Source of the DNA: Ricinus communis
Lineage: Eukaryota; Streptophyta; Magnoliopsida; Malpighiales; Euphorbiaceae
Direction: 5' to 3'
Length of the DNA stretch: 64,000 nucleotides
Assembly (NCBI RefSeq): GCF_019578655.1
Contig: NC_063261.1
Span: 21,639,626 to 21,703,625, forward strand
The translations under genes and the position numbers were made by a program. The notes under the pieces are model-generated. The model saw only the letters and a program-made list of their open reading frames with translations. It made no database searches and had not been told where the DNA came from. Of the stretch, positions 37,986 to 52,497 are shown piece by piece. Positions within the stretch are counted from its first letter, which is position 1. Each line of letters opens with the position of its first letter.

Positions 37986-39730
37986 ATAATTTTTCAGGTA
38001 TTTTATTTTTTAAATGTATTTTCTTTAAAACCACCAAAAGATGTGTAGAAGTTATTGCCTACATTGAAGTGGGATTTCTGATAGAGTTACTAATTTAGTC
38101 TTTTTTGAAGTTTATCTATTTAATGGAATGAAACATGTATAAAATGGATAGTAATTTTTTAATTAAAAAATAGGATAAATAATAATAGAATAGCTTGAAT
38201 AATTTTATTCCACTCATTGATTAAGAGGTTGAAATAACTATTCCCAAATAAAATTATAATTATACATTAAAATATATACTATATGATTAGTGGTAGTGAA
38301 TGGTGATGCTTGTAGTGGTGGGTGGTAGTTATTTTATTTGTGGGTTATTCCATTAACTAAACATAACCAAAAATGATTGAATTCCGCATATTAGAGTTTT
38401 GTGTTAATAAAAAGTCAAACATTGGTAAGTTTAATATATATATATATATATAAGGGTTCGGGTTATTATAAGTAAGAGTTGAATTATTGGCATTCTAGTC
38501 CATGTGGTTTTGGGTTGGTCTAAAAAACAAATCCTTAATTTCATAAGGAATAATTCAGGTATGGGAATATCAATATTGACTAATTAATAATTAACTCTCT
38601 CAACCTACTAATAAAAATAAAACTAAACTATATATATTAGGCGTATCTTGATGCAAGATTTGCAAGCAAGACATAGCTCCTAGACAATTTAATCTGCTCT
38701 ATTTCTTTGTTAATTCGTATACGACTCACATGCATGGTGGTGTCCTTTTATAAAATTAGTCCTACACCTCCACCTCAACTATTTCTCTACCTTCATCTAA
38801 CAATAAAACAAACCCTAGCTGTCCTTCCTTTTTTTTTTTTTCTTATTTTGATTGTTGTTTATTAAATTTTTATCTTTTAGTCCATCGTTTTTGTCACTTT
38901 TAGATCTGCGATAGTTTATTTCTTTTCTTTTCTGTTATTAATTAGTTTTAATTAATAAATATTTAGTACTTTTTTAAGAATTTTATAATCTTCCATTATG
39001 GGTTTTGAGTTTTTTTTTTTTTTATATGATATTGGTAAAGAGAAAAAAAAAATTAAATCCAACATTCAAACAATTGGGCTCGTCAAAAGACCTTTATAAA
39101 ATTGATATATGGCTTAGTGTCATCGAGTGGAACGTTCTTCTTAAAGAATTGTAATTTACTACTCCATCAATACAATTGATGATTATTAGGAATAGATTTC
39201 TTTACATGTATTTTCTTGATACTTCATGTTTATTTTTATCTTTTACATCATCATTAGTGGAATATCCATATTTCATCTATAAAATAACCTATAACCCTAC
39301 TTTTATAGAAGATGCAGTGAGCAGTAAGTTATACAATAAAAGGTTATCATCTTTTTATACTTTGCATAAAAATGAAAATTTATCTAGTACAAAAATAAGA
39401 ATTTAAACTTAAGACTTCTACCTCCCAAGAATAAACACTCTTACCACTCGAGTTAGATTTCAAGTTTTACTTTAACTCTACCTTAACAGATTAATATGCA
39501 ACTATTTTTTTGTATTAGTACATTAATAATGCATAAAGACTTGAGCAAACATAGTATCTAACAAAAAAGTTTAGGTGTCAATATCCATTAATTTGTTGGG
39601 GGCATGAATATCTTATACGAGGGTGATCTTATTGACATGTCAATTATAAGAACCACAAAGATTTAGAATTGGTCGTGCATTTATTATCCATTAATATTAA
39701 TAGGAATTTATTATTACTTGTATAATGAAT

Positions 39731-39769
<39 letters not shown>

Positions 39770-40260
39770 GGTGACCATCAGGGAATTGGCCTGCGCGAGT
39801 CCAAGAGAGGCTAAATACATAATGTGTCTAGGTGTGTTTTGCTTGGGCGAGAGAAGCCCACTTCAGAAGTCGAACAACGGTCAAGTTGGGCTTCATAAAT
39901 CTTTTCTGAAGTTAACATATACCAGGCAAGCATATGTTACTATGGACAACAAACAAACATTACCTTAAAGCCCATGTCATTATTGGACCTCTCTCAATCA
40001 TTATTATGGAAATATTTCAATTTCTTTTTTATTTTAATATTTTTTATAACTAGCTATAAAATTTATTGTCAGTGTTATTATAAGAACAAAATTATTATAA
40101 TATGGTGCTTTTAACCTTATGATAATTAAGATTTACCTTTTTTATTAACAGACACCCGGATTAAGCCTCTTCAAACTAAAACAAAATGGATATTACTAAA
40201 ATTATTGAAGCATATTGTAATTTTCTGCCTCAGAAAAATCTAATATAAGGCATCAATGTT

Positions 40261-40381
40261 AAGATGGGAGAGTGTTGGAAATATTTATCTTTGTAGATTT
40301 CTCATATATATATATTAAATATAAATAGGTACACACTGTATATACTTATCTTCCTATTTTTCTGATTCAATACATCTTTCA
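40261..40381 (+). mobile_element. Fragment of a copia-type 3' end: polypurine tract plus LTR
   Basis: The purine tract AAGATGGGAGAG (40261-40272) is followed directly by TGTTGGAAATATTTATC, the usual start of a plant copia LTR. A plausible LTR end is ...CATCTTTCA at 40381, giving about 109 bases. No matching upstream LTR or polyprotein is seen, so this is a truncated remnant. Confidence 0.5.
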
Positions 40382-41164
40382 AGTAGCTCCAAAGGGAAAG
40401 AGAATATCATTTAGGGCATTGTAATATATTATTGTTCCCTCATGTTAATACTGACAAACCAATTATTACACACATTTCTTATACATTTCCTAAAATGTTT
40501 GTTGATTTATATTCATATGCTATTCACTAATAATTTAACCAATTACCCATAACTTCACATTCACAACCATATGATAACATATAATTATTCAAAAACTATA
40601 GGAAAATGCAATGCAACAAGCTATTCCATACTCCTAACGAATAATATAACATGTACCATTTTCTAAGTTTATATTACATGTATTATTATTAGTTTCTCTC
40701 TGAGTGTATTGATGGATATATTTGATATATAACATCAATGTTTAAGAATTAAATTAATATATTTAACCTATTATTTGAAAATTTATCACCTAAGCTGAGT
40801 TGAGATGGGGCAAGGCTTGGCTAGCTTAGATTTAATTCATTTATCATCAAATTGAATGTATATTTTTCATGTTTCGCCAGTTTATATGAATTTAATTGAG
40901 GTTAAATACGTTTAATAAATATAAATTAAAACATTAAATTATTTATTAATATTATTAAAAAATAATTTTTTTATCTAAAATTTAATATATTTTAAATAAT
41001 TTTATTATAATAAATATATTTAAATAGATATGAGAACATAAATAAATATGTAAATTTCATATTTATAAATTGAGCTATTAGTATATTAATTTATAGGTTA
41101 ACTTATATCTTATATATAAATCGATTGAAATATTTATTTTTTTAGTATATTATATATATATTTA

Positions 41165-41300
41165 GAGTTAATTTACAGCGTGTCAGATAAGATTTTTATG
41201 GATGATAAAATATTTCCTTAAAAGTTTTAATGTAATTATAAGAAATTAGTTAAATTATAAGAGATTTTTATCATATCATTTATACGCTTTCAAATTTTTA
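41165..41300 (-). repeat. Dispersed repeat, family 1, copy C (inverted)
   Basis: Read on the minus strand it gives GATGATAAAATATTTCC-type and ATAAAAATCTTATCTGACA blocks and a GACACGCTGTAAATTAA end, in the same order as copy B at 59308-59444. Confidence 0.55.
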
Positions 41301-44300
41301 AATGATGTACCATATCGAATTAAGCTCTAAATCATTCGTAATAACAATTAAAAAGGTAAATAATTCTAATTTATTATAAAGAACTTATCAACTGAATACT
41401 GGTAGCAGCAATGAAAGTAAATAAGATAGAATTTGATGGGAAAAGAAATTGATGAAAGGAAAGAGGAGGACATGAAAATGCTTTTGTGAATGAAACAGTT
41501 CCCCTCCAACCTAACAAGAAGCCCCCACTCCCAAATGTTTAAATCCCCAAAAGAAGAAGACAAACGAACAGCAAAAAGTCATCTAAATGCATCCATCCAT
41601 CCATCTATCACTTACCACACCATCAAAACCAGACACGTAAATTTTCATATTTTCTTTTCTTTCACAAATAAATTCTAAGTCGTTAAATTTATAAAAAAAA
41701 TATATATGTAAATTTATATTTAGAATTTATAAAAGAAATTAAAATATAAAGGATTTTTCTTTCTTTTAATTTCTGTTGAATGTGCAGAGTGGTCCAAGTG
41801 GGTCTTTTTTGACACTTACTGTCTGCATGCTTTCTCTTTCTCTGTAATAATTTGTGAGTTACGAGGCAAACTTGCTGGCTTCCACATGCTTCCAATGTTT
41901 CTTCCTCTTTGTGGCTATCTTCTACGTGCAGACACCTCATCTCTTGCATGCAATTTTCACTTCTTTTGCTTCCTTTCAATCTTTCATTATAAGGCAGGTT
42001 TTAGGCCGGTTTGCGAAATCGAATTACATATTTTAAGAAACATTAATTAATTATTTTGAGATGTTTCCTTTTTAATATGATAATTATTTTTCTTTCTAAT
42101 ATTATTAATATGCTAATTGTATGTATCATTTCAAAAGATTAAATAAATGCTTGAGCTATTTTATATAATCAAAAATGTTTTCTTTCTAAATTTTAGCTAA
42201 AATACTGATATGAACACTTGAAACAGTGGCTCTAAATGGGCATTTACGATGAAGTAGATTCGGTATAATCGGGCATATGAATTTTAATAAAAACAAAGTA
42301 AAGTAAGTTGTCCATTATTTAACAAGATTGGATTTTCCGTCCTTAGAGCATTTTTAATATGATATTTAATAATATTAATTTCTTTACTTTAAAATCTTTT
42401 ATTATATAATATACGTAAAATATTTCATTTTATACTAACATTATCTTTTATAAATTATTTATCACTTTTATATATTTAATATAATATTAGTTTTTCTCTG
42501 TGTAAGAATAGGTGTAAAAAAATCATGCAAGAAGTAATTTAATTTAATTTAAGTGATTGTCTTACAATTAAATCTATTTAAATACTTTCTTGATTTTGAA
42601 ATTAAGATAATTTAATTTATATAACATGGAATCAAGTGCAACAAGTCAAACACCTGTCAAACCAGTTCATCTTAATTATGATAGTTATTAGTACTTAATT
42701 AAAATATAATTACTGCTTCCAACCTTTTGTTTCTTTATTTCTTTGTTTTAATATTTTAGTTTCTGTAATTTGGGCAAACTTATTGTTAATAATATGTAAT
42801 TTGGCCAAACTGAATATATAATTTTATGAAGAAAACTATTATAAAGTGTTGTATTTTGGAGAAACCTCACAACCTAAAATCTCTTAATATTTTTTGTAGA
42901 GATATATATTGAAATTATTTGCTGGAAATATTCTGCCATAGACCTTTTCTTTCTTTAATAGAGAGACAATAATTACCCTTTTGGTAGTTCTTTTTCTTCT
43001 TTTTACATGGATTGTGCTTTTCATTATGGGCCTAGCCCTAATCCAACGTTAAAGAAACAATTATTTTTCTTATTTCTGTAGATTGACTGCCATGTTATAT
43101 AAAAAGATAAAAAAAATATTTTTATTTTTTATTAAAATTATGATATTATATTTATTGTATTAAAATATTAAAAATACGATTTTAAATTTTTTTAAATATA
43201 ATTTTAATTGTTTAAAAAAATAATTAAAGGATAATAAACATATAAAAAATAATAACGCCGTATTTAATATAAAAAGAATCTATTTTTAATTAATTTATAT
43301 AATAAAAATAATATTTTTTATTGATTTTACTATATATTTTTAAAAAATTCACTGTTTTATATCTTTTTCGACTATTGAGCCCATATGAACGGTATTTTTT
43401 TTTTTTTAATAAGACTTACTTAGATGACTTACTTTTCCTTATTTCCTTGAATTGCATTAGAAATGAAAGCAGTATACATAATTGAAAATTAGGTGAAACA
43501 AGTAGAGGATACAAAAGAGATAGAAAATTGTAAATCCAAGTAAGTTTGACCAAAAGTGGTGATTAATTCTTCCAAGGTACTCTCAAATATGCAAACTTGC
43601 TTATTTCCAATGAAACAGTGAAATTCTTTTAGAATTCTGAAAAGATAGGTCACCATCAACTTATAGACCGATTAGAAAATTGATTTTTTAGTTAATATTA
43701 TATTTTAAAATGTTTTTATTAAATTTTTTATGGAAACTATAAATTTAAAATCTAAAATCTAGAAATTATTTAATTGCAAATAATAATATCTATATTAACT
43801 AATAAAAAATATATTTGATAATTATTTATTAAATTAATAATTAGAAAATATAGACTACAATTTGATACAGACCAAAAATTTATCTTTTTATTTGCTACTG
43901 AAAATACAACAATGGAGAATTAATAATATTTTCTTTTATAATTTTCCACCAATACATGATAATATAACGATAGCTATTTTCATTTATAAAATTAAAAACT
44001 ATTCAGTTCATATTTTCAGATTATTATTTATTAATATTAGTGAGTATTTATCACTTTATACTAAAAATACAATTATCTTTTGCAGACTTTTTAACTTTTT
44101 CAATGAATTATAAAATTATACAAGTGTTATGCTCTTATCATCTTGGTTCTAAATACTTCCAACTTCGGAGTAAGAGATGATAGGCAGAATGCATGAGTGT
44201 TGTTGGGAACTGTTCATATTTTCTAAGCCCTGCATTATACTGGGACATTACACAATTATTTTATTATAAATCTATACATTCAACTCAAATATCATACTAA

Positions 44301-46714
44301 AAGCAAGACAAAATTACCTAAATATATTTCTTGATTATTAGGCTAATAACCCTTATTCTAACCCAATTAAAATAGAGTGCTAGGTTAAAGAAGTTGATAG
44401 TTTATCCTTAATTATCAGACCAGAAAGAAGAAATTAATTTAACCTATGATAGATGTCACTTGGCTACTCAAATCTAAGTAATGAACCCAATTAATGATAA
44501 TTACTTAGCCAAGTAAAGAACCCAATACTACAACAGAGTTGAAATCTTGGAATAAGGTCAGAGGCAATTCACATTAAGCCACCACACACAAGCCTGTGAG
44601 AAATTACTTTTGTGCTAAGCTAACAAAGAGAAGACCCTATTGGTTAATTCCTCCAACAAAGTTAATTAGTATTTACCCGTATATCTTCAAAACTAAGTAA
44701 ATTGCTGAAGAAGTAAACATTCATATATCCAGAACAAATATATTAGTATTTCTTGGATTATAGCAAAATATTTATATTAGTAGCCATACTCAACTTCTCC
44801 ATGACAAGGTATGGATCGTATTTTATAATCTTACTTAGTAAGCTGCAGTCCTCCCTTTGTTCAGTTCCTGTAAAGGCTGGCACTTGCTGCTAATCCTTTG
44901 TTTATTGCATGAAAACTTGTACCATGATAGTCATGGATAAAAATGATGATTTCTATTATTATTATTATAGATGTCACTTAATTATTGAATTATAAATCTT
45001 ATATATATTTATAAATATTGTTGTAAGATGAAAATATCTTGTCTCTGATGTTTATAAATTTAGTTTGTGGACAAATATCTATTTATATTTATTATGGACC
45101 TTTTTCTAAATTGATAACGACAATACAAAAAGAAAAAAAGAAAAGAAAACAATTCTTAGCTCATTTCAAGACTCAACTGGGAAATCAATGTGAGATGCTT
45201 TCACCCTTTTGCAGTATCATTTCATCAGCCACAAATTTTCCTTCCCTTTAGGAGCTGCACCGTTAGCCACAAAAAGTTAAACCTAATTAATTTCTTTGCT
45301 AAAGCCCAAAAATGAAACTTTCAGGAAACCCTGCAAAAAGAAAAAGAAAACTAATTAAATATTCATTAGAATTGCGTCATAAGAACTTATCTTATTAGTC
45401 TTTACATATGACGTATAAACCAAATTCTTGACAACTTGTTTTTCTTTATTTATTCGATTTGTAATTATTAATATAAATTATACAATAACATCATAAATCT
45501 TCTATTATGAGAATAGATAATGGTGAAATATTACGTTCATTGAATTTGAATTTGGATTAGACTTGATTTAATCTAAAATTTAAATAATATGGACTGCTAT
45601 AATAGTTTTATATCTGATTTTTTTCTTATTTTTAATTATAATTTCTATTAAATTAGATTTAATATGGTTCAGATAAATAATATTTTAAATTCTCTTAATT
45701 TTTTTTTAAAATTATGTATCAATATGGTAAAAAAGATAAATTTAAATTTAGCTTTCAACTATTTTAATGAGTTAGAGTAAATATGTACATATAACATAAT
45801 TAAATTTTATTAAAATTAACAAAAAATAACATAAATTCTATTAATTTTTTAAGAAACAAAATGGTCGGCATAAAATCTTAAATTTAGAGTATTCTCATTT
45901 TTTTACAAAATTTTTCAAAAAAAATACATAAAAATAAACTTTAATTATATATCAAGTTAAATTTTAAAATTTAGACATTAAAATAAGAGCACTCAATATT
46001 TTATACTAAGAGATTTTTTAAAATTATAAGTAAAACTATAAAATTAATATATTTTAAATCGAAAGCTTTATATATCTAACTAGTAACAACTTTATCAAAA
46101 TGATCGGCATAAATAAAAATATATTTTAATAATATTTTTATATGTTCGTTGAATAAATAATAATAAAAAAATATATTTTTTTTGAGAATTAAACTAAAAT
46201 CTGTTAAATCCTGACTTTTAAAGAAAGTTATTCTTTTCTTATTAGAATAAATAGATATAAATTTTAGTCTCATCTACATTATAATCTATATTTTAATTAT
46301 TAGCTTAGTTAATAATTATTATAAATATTTTTTATTTATTAACATAGAATTATTATATAATTTATTTTAATATGTAAACTAAATAATTTCTATAAAAAAT
46401 GTAATAAAAATACTATAAAGAAATAGTGAAAAACTAATAATATTATTTAGAAGATATATATTTTGAATTTGGATATAAATCAAAAGTAAGATACTTTTTA
46501 GAACCGAAGAAATAAAATATATGGAGACTTTTTAATTGGTAGTTGAGTACCGCTTAAAGAAAAGAAAAGGGAAAAAAAAAAAACTGAAAATTGACATAGA
46601 AATAAAACAATAAATATTAATCCAAATTCCCAAACCAATTGCGAAACTGAATCTGTGTTTCGGTCTGGTTTCCTTCACCAGACAGCAATCCTGCTCTTTC
46701 ACTCTCTTTCTTCC

Positions 46715-46846
46715 TAAATATACCTTTTCAGAGAAAATGGAGAAGAGCACCACCGCCCTCTTCGACCATTTATACACATGACAATTCAAACGCAACCCAC
46801 CACTCTTATCCGACCATTCAACGAGGACACTACTTCTCTTCTCTGA
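46715..46846 (+). promoter_or_regulatory. ABI4 core promoter and two overlapping upstream ORFs
   Basis: A TAAATATA box lies at about 46715-46722. ATG 46737 opens a 14-codon frame ending TGA 46779-46781. ATG 46778 overlaps that stop (ATGA) and opens a 22-codon frame ending TGA 46844-46846, 23 bases before the ABI4 ATG. A CACCG core, the type of site ABI4 itself binds, is at 46751-46755. With a start about 30 bases after the TATA box only the second frame would be in the mRNA, so the status of the first is open. Confidence 0.45.
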
Positions 46847-46869
46847 AAAACACCCTTTAAAATCCTCAC

Positions 46870-47973
46870 ATGGATGATAACTCTATTTCCTTAACTCAAT
46901 ATCCTCTTCAAGAAAATCAAGAAACCACCACAACCGCCGCCACCACTACTACTACTACTACCACCATAACCCCAGCAGCCGTTACAAGCGACAATAATAG
47001 TGATAGTAACAACAATAATAATAGCAGCAGCGGTGACAATAACGGCAATAGCAGAAAGTGCAAAGGAAGAGGGGGACCGGATAACAATAAGTTCCGATAT
47101 AGAGGTGTTAGGCAAAGGAGCTGGGGCAAATGGGTGGCTGAGATCCGTGAACCAAGAAAAAGAACTCGGAAATGGCTTGGTACCTTCGCTACTGCAGAAG
47201 ATGCAGCTCGTGCTTATGATCGAGCAGCTATTATCTTATATGGTTCAAGAGCTCAGCTTAATTTGCAACCTTCAAATTCATCATCAACTCAGTCTTCTTC
47301 TTCTTCTTCTTCTTCTTCTTCTTCATCGTCCACTCGTGCTTCATCCTCTTCCTCTAGTCAGACTCTTCGTCCATTGCTTCCTCGTCCCTCTGCTTTTGGT
47401 TTTACTTTCTCTCTTTCTAGTACTCCTCCTGCAGTGTCTTCTGAGTTTGGTACGTATGGTGTTTTTCAACATCAAAATCAGAATGTTAACGTAGGGTCAA
47501 GCCCCGTACTGTGTCCTGCTAACATAGTACAGAATCAGCAAGAGCAGCTGCTGCAGTCGCACCACTATCAATACCATCATCAGTACCAAAATCCATTTCT
47601 TGCTGGGTCATCAAATTTTATTACTTGTGACCCCATAATAATCCCTGCAACTACAACAGCAGCAGCAGAAGCAACAGCAACCTCGTATCATCAAAATCTT
47701 AATTATGTTTATAATGATCATATTCCTCATCAACCACAGCATCATCAAGAACAACAGCATGGTATGTACCAGGATATTGCTTCTTTGGTGGGTTCGGTTG
47801 GTTCAAGTTTGTCTCTTTCTAGCAGTACTCAACCTGTAATTGCACCAGCGAATCAAGATCCGGTTATGCATGTAGGACCTGGATCTCCCTCGGTTTGGCC
47901 TTTGACAAGTGATGATGAGTATCCACCACCTAGTATTTGGGACTACGGAGATCCTTCCATCTTTGATTTGTAA
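46870..47973 (+). CDS. ABI4: AP2/ERF transcription factor, ABI4 orthologue
   Basis: The single exon encodes 367 residues. One AP2 domain (about 75-132) reads [20 protein letters not shown], then [20 protein letters not shown], almost identical to Arabidopsis ABI4 as I recall it. ABI4 hallmarks follow: KGRGGPDN just before the domain, a Ser-rich stretch (136-163), LRPLLPRP (166-173), a His/Gln-rich middle, GSVGSSLS near residue 310 and an acidic aromatic C-terminus with SVWPL, DDEY and SIWDYGDP, which corresponds to the activation region. ABI4 is a nuclear regulator of ABA, sugar and seed responses that binds CACCG-type sites. The protein is longer than the roughly 328 residues of Arabidopsis, mainly through Thr, Asn/Ser and Ser expansions. 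The intronless structure agrees with the family. The start ATG (46870) gives an N-terminus with MDDN and is the first in-frame ATG. Confidence 0.93.
   Translation: MDDNSISLTQYPLQENQETTTTAATTTTTTTTITPAAVTSDNNSDSNNNNNSSSGDNNGNSRKCKGRGGPDNNKFRYRGVRQRSWGKWVAEIREPRKRTRKWLGTFATAEDAARAYDRAAIILYGSRAQLNLQPSNSSSTQSSSSSSSSSSSSSTRASSSSSSQTLRPLLPRPSAFGFTFSLSSTPPAVSSEFGTYGVFQHQNQNVNVGSSPVLCPANIVQNQQEQLLQSHHYQYHHQYQNPFLAGSSNFITCDPIIIPATTTAAAEATATSYHQNLNYVYNDHIPHQPQHHQEQQHGMYQDIASLVGSVGSSLSLSSSTQPVIAPANQDPVMHVGPGSPSVWPLTSDDEYPPPSIWDYGDPSIFDL
47293..47324 (+). repeat. Coding TCT microsatellite (poly-Ser) in ABI4
   Basis: An almost pure run of TCT/TTC triplets encodes consecutive serines of the ABI4 Ser-rich region. 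A related ACT/ACC Thr-coding run is near 46930-46970. Confidence 0.9.
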
Positions 47974-50367
47974 GACTTCTTGAGGATCAGGATTTGCATG
48001 AGATTTTTTCTTTTCTTAGAATAATTACAGTATAAGCCCAAAAAGTGTGTTCTGAAATTGTTTTTCTTGGTAATGACTTGCATGCAAGTCTTTTTGGTTC
48101 TTGATATGTACAGATCTCTATCTCCATTAATATGGAGATTTTTTTGTTTTTCTTTAGGGAAAGGGTCTGTGTGTATTATCCTCATGGACCCATATCAGCA
48201 ATTATCTTCAGCTGTACCAATCTATCAGATTTTGGTCTCATCATCACCTGAGATGAAGAATTTTGAAGGAAGAGAGTAATTTACTAGATTAAATCTACTA
48301 GATTTATATTTGGTCGACTGGCAAGGGTACTACTCGAGAAGAGAATGGATGTCAGCAATTGCATGTTTTCTTTGTACGATTTTTATTACATAAGGAGCTG
48401 GTGAGAAACATCTCAAGGTGAGTTTGCTTCTCTCAAGGCTAATTAAGAAAGTTTGCTTCTTCAGATTTAGAAACTTTTTTCTTTCCTTTATATTATATGA
48501 TTATGGAGATGAGAAGATTCATTAATGTCATTAGGGTTTTTGGCTACTTAAAAATGTAGTTCTGAACTCAAAGAAAGCAAAGTATTGAGCAGAAATGTTG
48601 TCTTCTTCTATTCAATTCAATTAATCAGATTTGAAAAATTAAATTATTCTTTCCTCTTATATATGTTGCCTAGACAACTTTATATGATTTTTTTAGTCTT
48701 GTCATTTGTATGTTAGTGTATGTTTCCATCATTTTCAGTTAAACAAAAAGAAGAAGAAGGAAAAAAAAAGAGAGAAGTAAGAGAAGAGAAGCAGCAATAT
48801 GAAGAAAGTTTTCATGAATAGATATGCATATCCAACATATTCTGATTTTTTAGCAGTAACTATCAAGTGCTTGGAACAATGTACTGGTGAATTGGCAGTT
48901 CATGATGAAGATATTTGATGAACAATAAGTGTTGGTTCAGCTAGTGTTGGCCAAATGCTTCAGAGATTATACTGGGATATTAATTTTATTTCCTACAGTG
49001 TGATGAAAGATTAGCAGGAAGTCTAAAAAATGTATACAATTAGGTTCACTTGGAGTGGGATTTTTATAGTTATATTTGCTAGTCTATAGCCTCAGTTGGG
49101 GATATGAACTTTATGTATGCTGTTTCCTTTAGGGAATTGCACTGTAGTTTTTATCTTATGTCCTCAGGAAGGATCTTCTAGTGGTAATGCCTCCGAACAT
49201 TACTAGCTAGGAAATTTGTAGAGGGTATATAGGAGGCAAAGAATTACATTTTCTTTTGTAGCTTATATAGAATTTTGATTATAGAAGTTTTGTATACAGT
49301 TTATTGAGTTGAAATTTTGATATAAGAAAATCTGAATGGGCATAAGAGATACCCTATCAAACTTTTAATATTTCAGGGAAAATTCAGGAATCTTGTTTTT
49401 TTAAAGTGTATCCTGTAAGTCTTTACCATTCCAGCCAAAATGCATCATGTTAGTCTTCACCATAATCTGCTATCACTTTCTTTTTCTTCCAAAGATACAT
49501 GTGTTATCGAATATTAAGCGTAAATGAGTACTTTTTTTTTTTTTTAATTTGCTTTTCAAAATGTATCATGACATGCATCGTATATAAGTATTGTGGATAC
49601 ATTGTGAATCTTGCTTAGTTGCATTGCAAGTGTGTATCTCTAAATTATATTTTTAGTTTGTTCCAATTGTAAACCAATATAGTCACTGCGCACTTAGCAC
49701 TTGAGACCCTCAAGTATTTATTTTTAGGAGATGGATGTCTTAAGTTCAAATCTTCACCTTTGCAATAAGTGATTTTTCGGAATGATGACTAGAAATGTTT
49801 TCTTCGTCTCCATAGACATCAGGAGAACTTTTTCCTTCAAAAAATTTAATGTGATCTAAGTGTGAATCATTGAACTCTTTTATTATTATTATTATTATTT
49901 TTTAATCTTTTAATCTTTTGTTAATTGAGCTTTAATTTGGGAGGGACAGTATTTTACAATTCCACGGCATTCGGCATTAGTCATTAGAGACGATTTCTTC
50001 TCTACTTTAGTATTAATGGGTAATCTGCCGTCGAGTCAAAATTCATTGGTCCTAAAGATTAAACTTTCTGTTTTTGATTTCAAATACACAGCTGCACAAT
50101 TCTCTCTTTGTTTTCTTCTCTTTCTAATTTACTTGTATGCAACCAAAAAAAATAAATAAATAAATAAAAAGACTGTAGGTTATAACTTTTTGGACGAGTT
50201 TCTGTATTTTTTTTTTCTTTTATTATTTGGATAAGATTCCGCCTCACAATTTTGAAATATAATTTACTGAAGGATTAGTCATTTTCTGGCTTCAAGTTTG
50301 ATACACACAATAAAAGATTCACTTTGTCAATACTTCCGGCCTACCATGTCATCTCTGCAACTGAAAG

Positions 50368-50410
<43 letters not shown>

Positions 50411-52497
50411 TTCACCTTATTTCAGGGTTCACACCTCAGTCTTTTCGGAATTGAGATTTACTATTTACTCTTTTCTTTTTCAGGAAAAAAAATTAAAAAG
50501 AGATTTCTACATTTGATTTTTAATGGATGAATTCTGAAAAGTGCAGTTATCTCGATTTATAGGGAAAATAAATATCTACCGGAAATTTTTTTGTTTATAC
50601 TTGCTGTATATATACTAAATCCGATGTATATTCTATATGTTAATTATCTAACACTAATACATATAAATTAATTTTTTTATTAATTATAATGTATAAACTA
50701 AATTTAAATAAGAATTTTCTTCGTGCGTTTGGATTGCAAAAACTTGTGATGCCGCTCATATGTCATCGCAATAGTCCCAACTTCTGACGTCGCTTATATG
50801 TCATTGCAATATAACTCCATTCGATACAATTTTCTAGATAAGAATTTTTATTTATGTATTTATATTTTTTAGTGATTTTAAAATGATTTTTAATTTTTTT
50901 ATATGGATTTTTAAAAATTATATTTAAGAAAGGAAATTCTAATTTTCTTAAAAGAAATAGAATTTGATTTGGAAAAGTTATGAAATTTGAAAAGTCATTT
51001 TACATTTTAGTAAGTCTTTTATCTCTAATATAAGAGGATAATTATCTCTCGGCTAGTCTCCTATGAGCCAAAAAAAAAGGGTAAAATTTCACCAAACTCG
51101 AATAAAAAAATCAAACTATATGAAAAGACAATGCAATGCATAAAAAGTTATTTTCCGATAATATAATAGATTTCAATACGGCAAAGAAATTACACTAACA
51201 GATTTATCAAGTTCAAGTTGTAAAGCAATTTACTTTTCTTTTTCCTGTAGATGAGAGTTCAACATTTTGAAAGCCGAACCATCATGACACAGGTTTGTAT
51301 CTTCATGTAAATTTTCTAACCCCAATATGATAATAATGTTATTTTTGACTTGGAACGAAGAAATAAATAATTGAAGTTGGCTAAATTTCACAAAATAAAT
51401 GCTAATATGATCTCAAAAGAAATCAAGCTGTATATTTCTCACTACTATTTCCTCATCTCCTAGTAGTTGTTCTGTAAGACTAGAAATTCGATTGCTTTTT
51501 GTTTTTGGGTCAACGACAGCATTGCATTACTATGAATAAGCAATGACCTTACGTAATAATTGACAAGATAATCCAAAAATAAAAATATATTTTTGAACTA
51601 TTTTATATCTAATAAGAGATATTATCATCAACACTATTAAATTCTAAGATTATAACGAAAATGAACATGACAAGTACGACCGGACAAATTCAAAATATAT
51701 TTACGTGATAAATCCACCAAATAAATTCATAAGATTTTTCAAGAAAACTAAGAGAAAAATAATAATAAAAAAAAAGAGTGAGAAAAAGAAGAAGAAAAAT
51801 AAAAATAAAAATGGAGTCTTACCTTTCCACTTCCTCCGTAGGTTTCCAAATATAGAGCAGAGGAAAGTAAGTTTGAAGAGAATTATATTTTTTACTGTTT
51901 ATTTAAGATAAAAGTATTATTATTATTACTATTATTTTAATATTAATACCATGATTCTATGTATGTGGCTTCTACTATGTGACAACTGACAATTAATTAT
52001 TCCAAAGGCAGAGACATGCAATTGATAAAGAGAGTTTGCCTTTTATAGGCAATTTTGGTTAGATGAATCTGGTGGCTTATCCACTCTAAAAGCCAAGTTG
52101 GATAAATTGTACGTAGCCGCCATCGCAGATCTTACATCATATACTATTTTTTAAGGTCACATTATTGCATCTGCTGAAGTCATAATCTGCAACCATTCTT
52201 TTACCACAGGTTTATTTCACCATCTATAAATACCCTTCTTCCTATATTTTTTGTTTTTCAATAACGTATTTTTACATATAATTTTATACAAATAACATAA
52301 GTGATTGAGCATTTCTAATAATACTTCTTATAAATTTTTTTTATTTTTTATTAAATTATAAATAATTAATTTTTTTATCAGTTTTGAAATGTGTTCGTTA
52401 TACTTAATTTTTATTAGTAAAGTAGAAAGATAGAGAAATAAATAAGGAGAGAGATGTGTCTCTTAAAAAGAATTAAAAAAATAAAAAATAAAAATAA
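47974..52497. other. Gene-free spacer between ABI4 and the copia element
   Basis: The first several hundred bases are probably ABI4 3' untranslated sequence. A long AT microsatellite occupies about 50370-50407. A GAGCATTTCTAATAATACTT motif near 52308 resembles the ends of common plant MITEs and has a look-alike near 42354. No coding frame is convincing. Confidence 0.5.

Larger units (their letters stand above)
37319..46714. other. 9-kb gene-free region between the BAHD gene and ABI4
   Basis: AT-rich, with TA microsatellites (39735-39763), repeat copies at about 37790-37985 and 41165-41300, and a copia end fragment at 40261-40381. The stretch 44110-44950 is of higher complexity than its flanks but has no open frame or RNA fold I recognise. 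The ABI4 promoter should lie in the last kilobase or so. Confidence 0.55.

Noticed and set aside
38487..38510. TTGGCATTCTAGTCC, similar to the start of miR394
   Set aside because: Only the first ten bases match, and no pairing arm for a hairpin is visible nearby.
41689..41979. 96-codon minus-strand frame
   Set aside because: The composition shows no domain and the frame starts and ends in unrelated AT-rich DNA; not enough to call a gene.
46891..47494. Several open frames on both strands over ABI4
   Set aside because: They come from triplet repeats (ACC, TCT) in the ABI4 coding sequence and show only low-complexity peptides.
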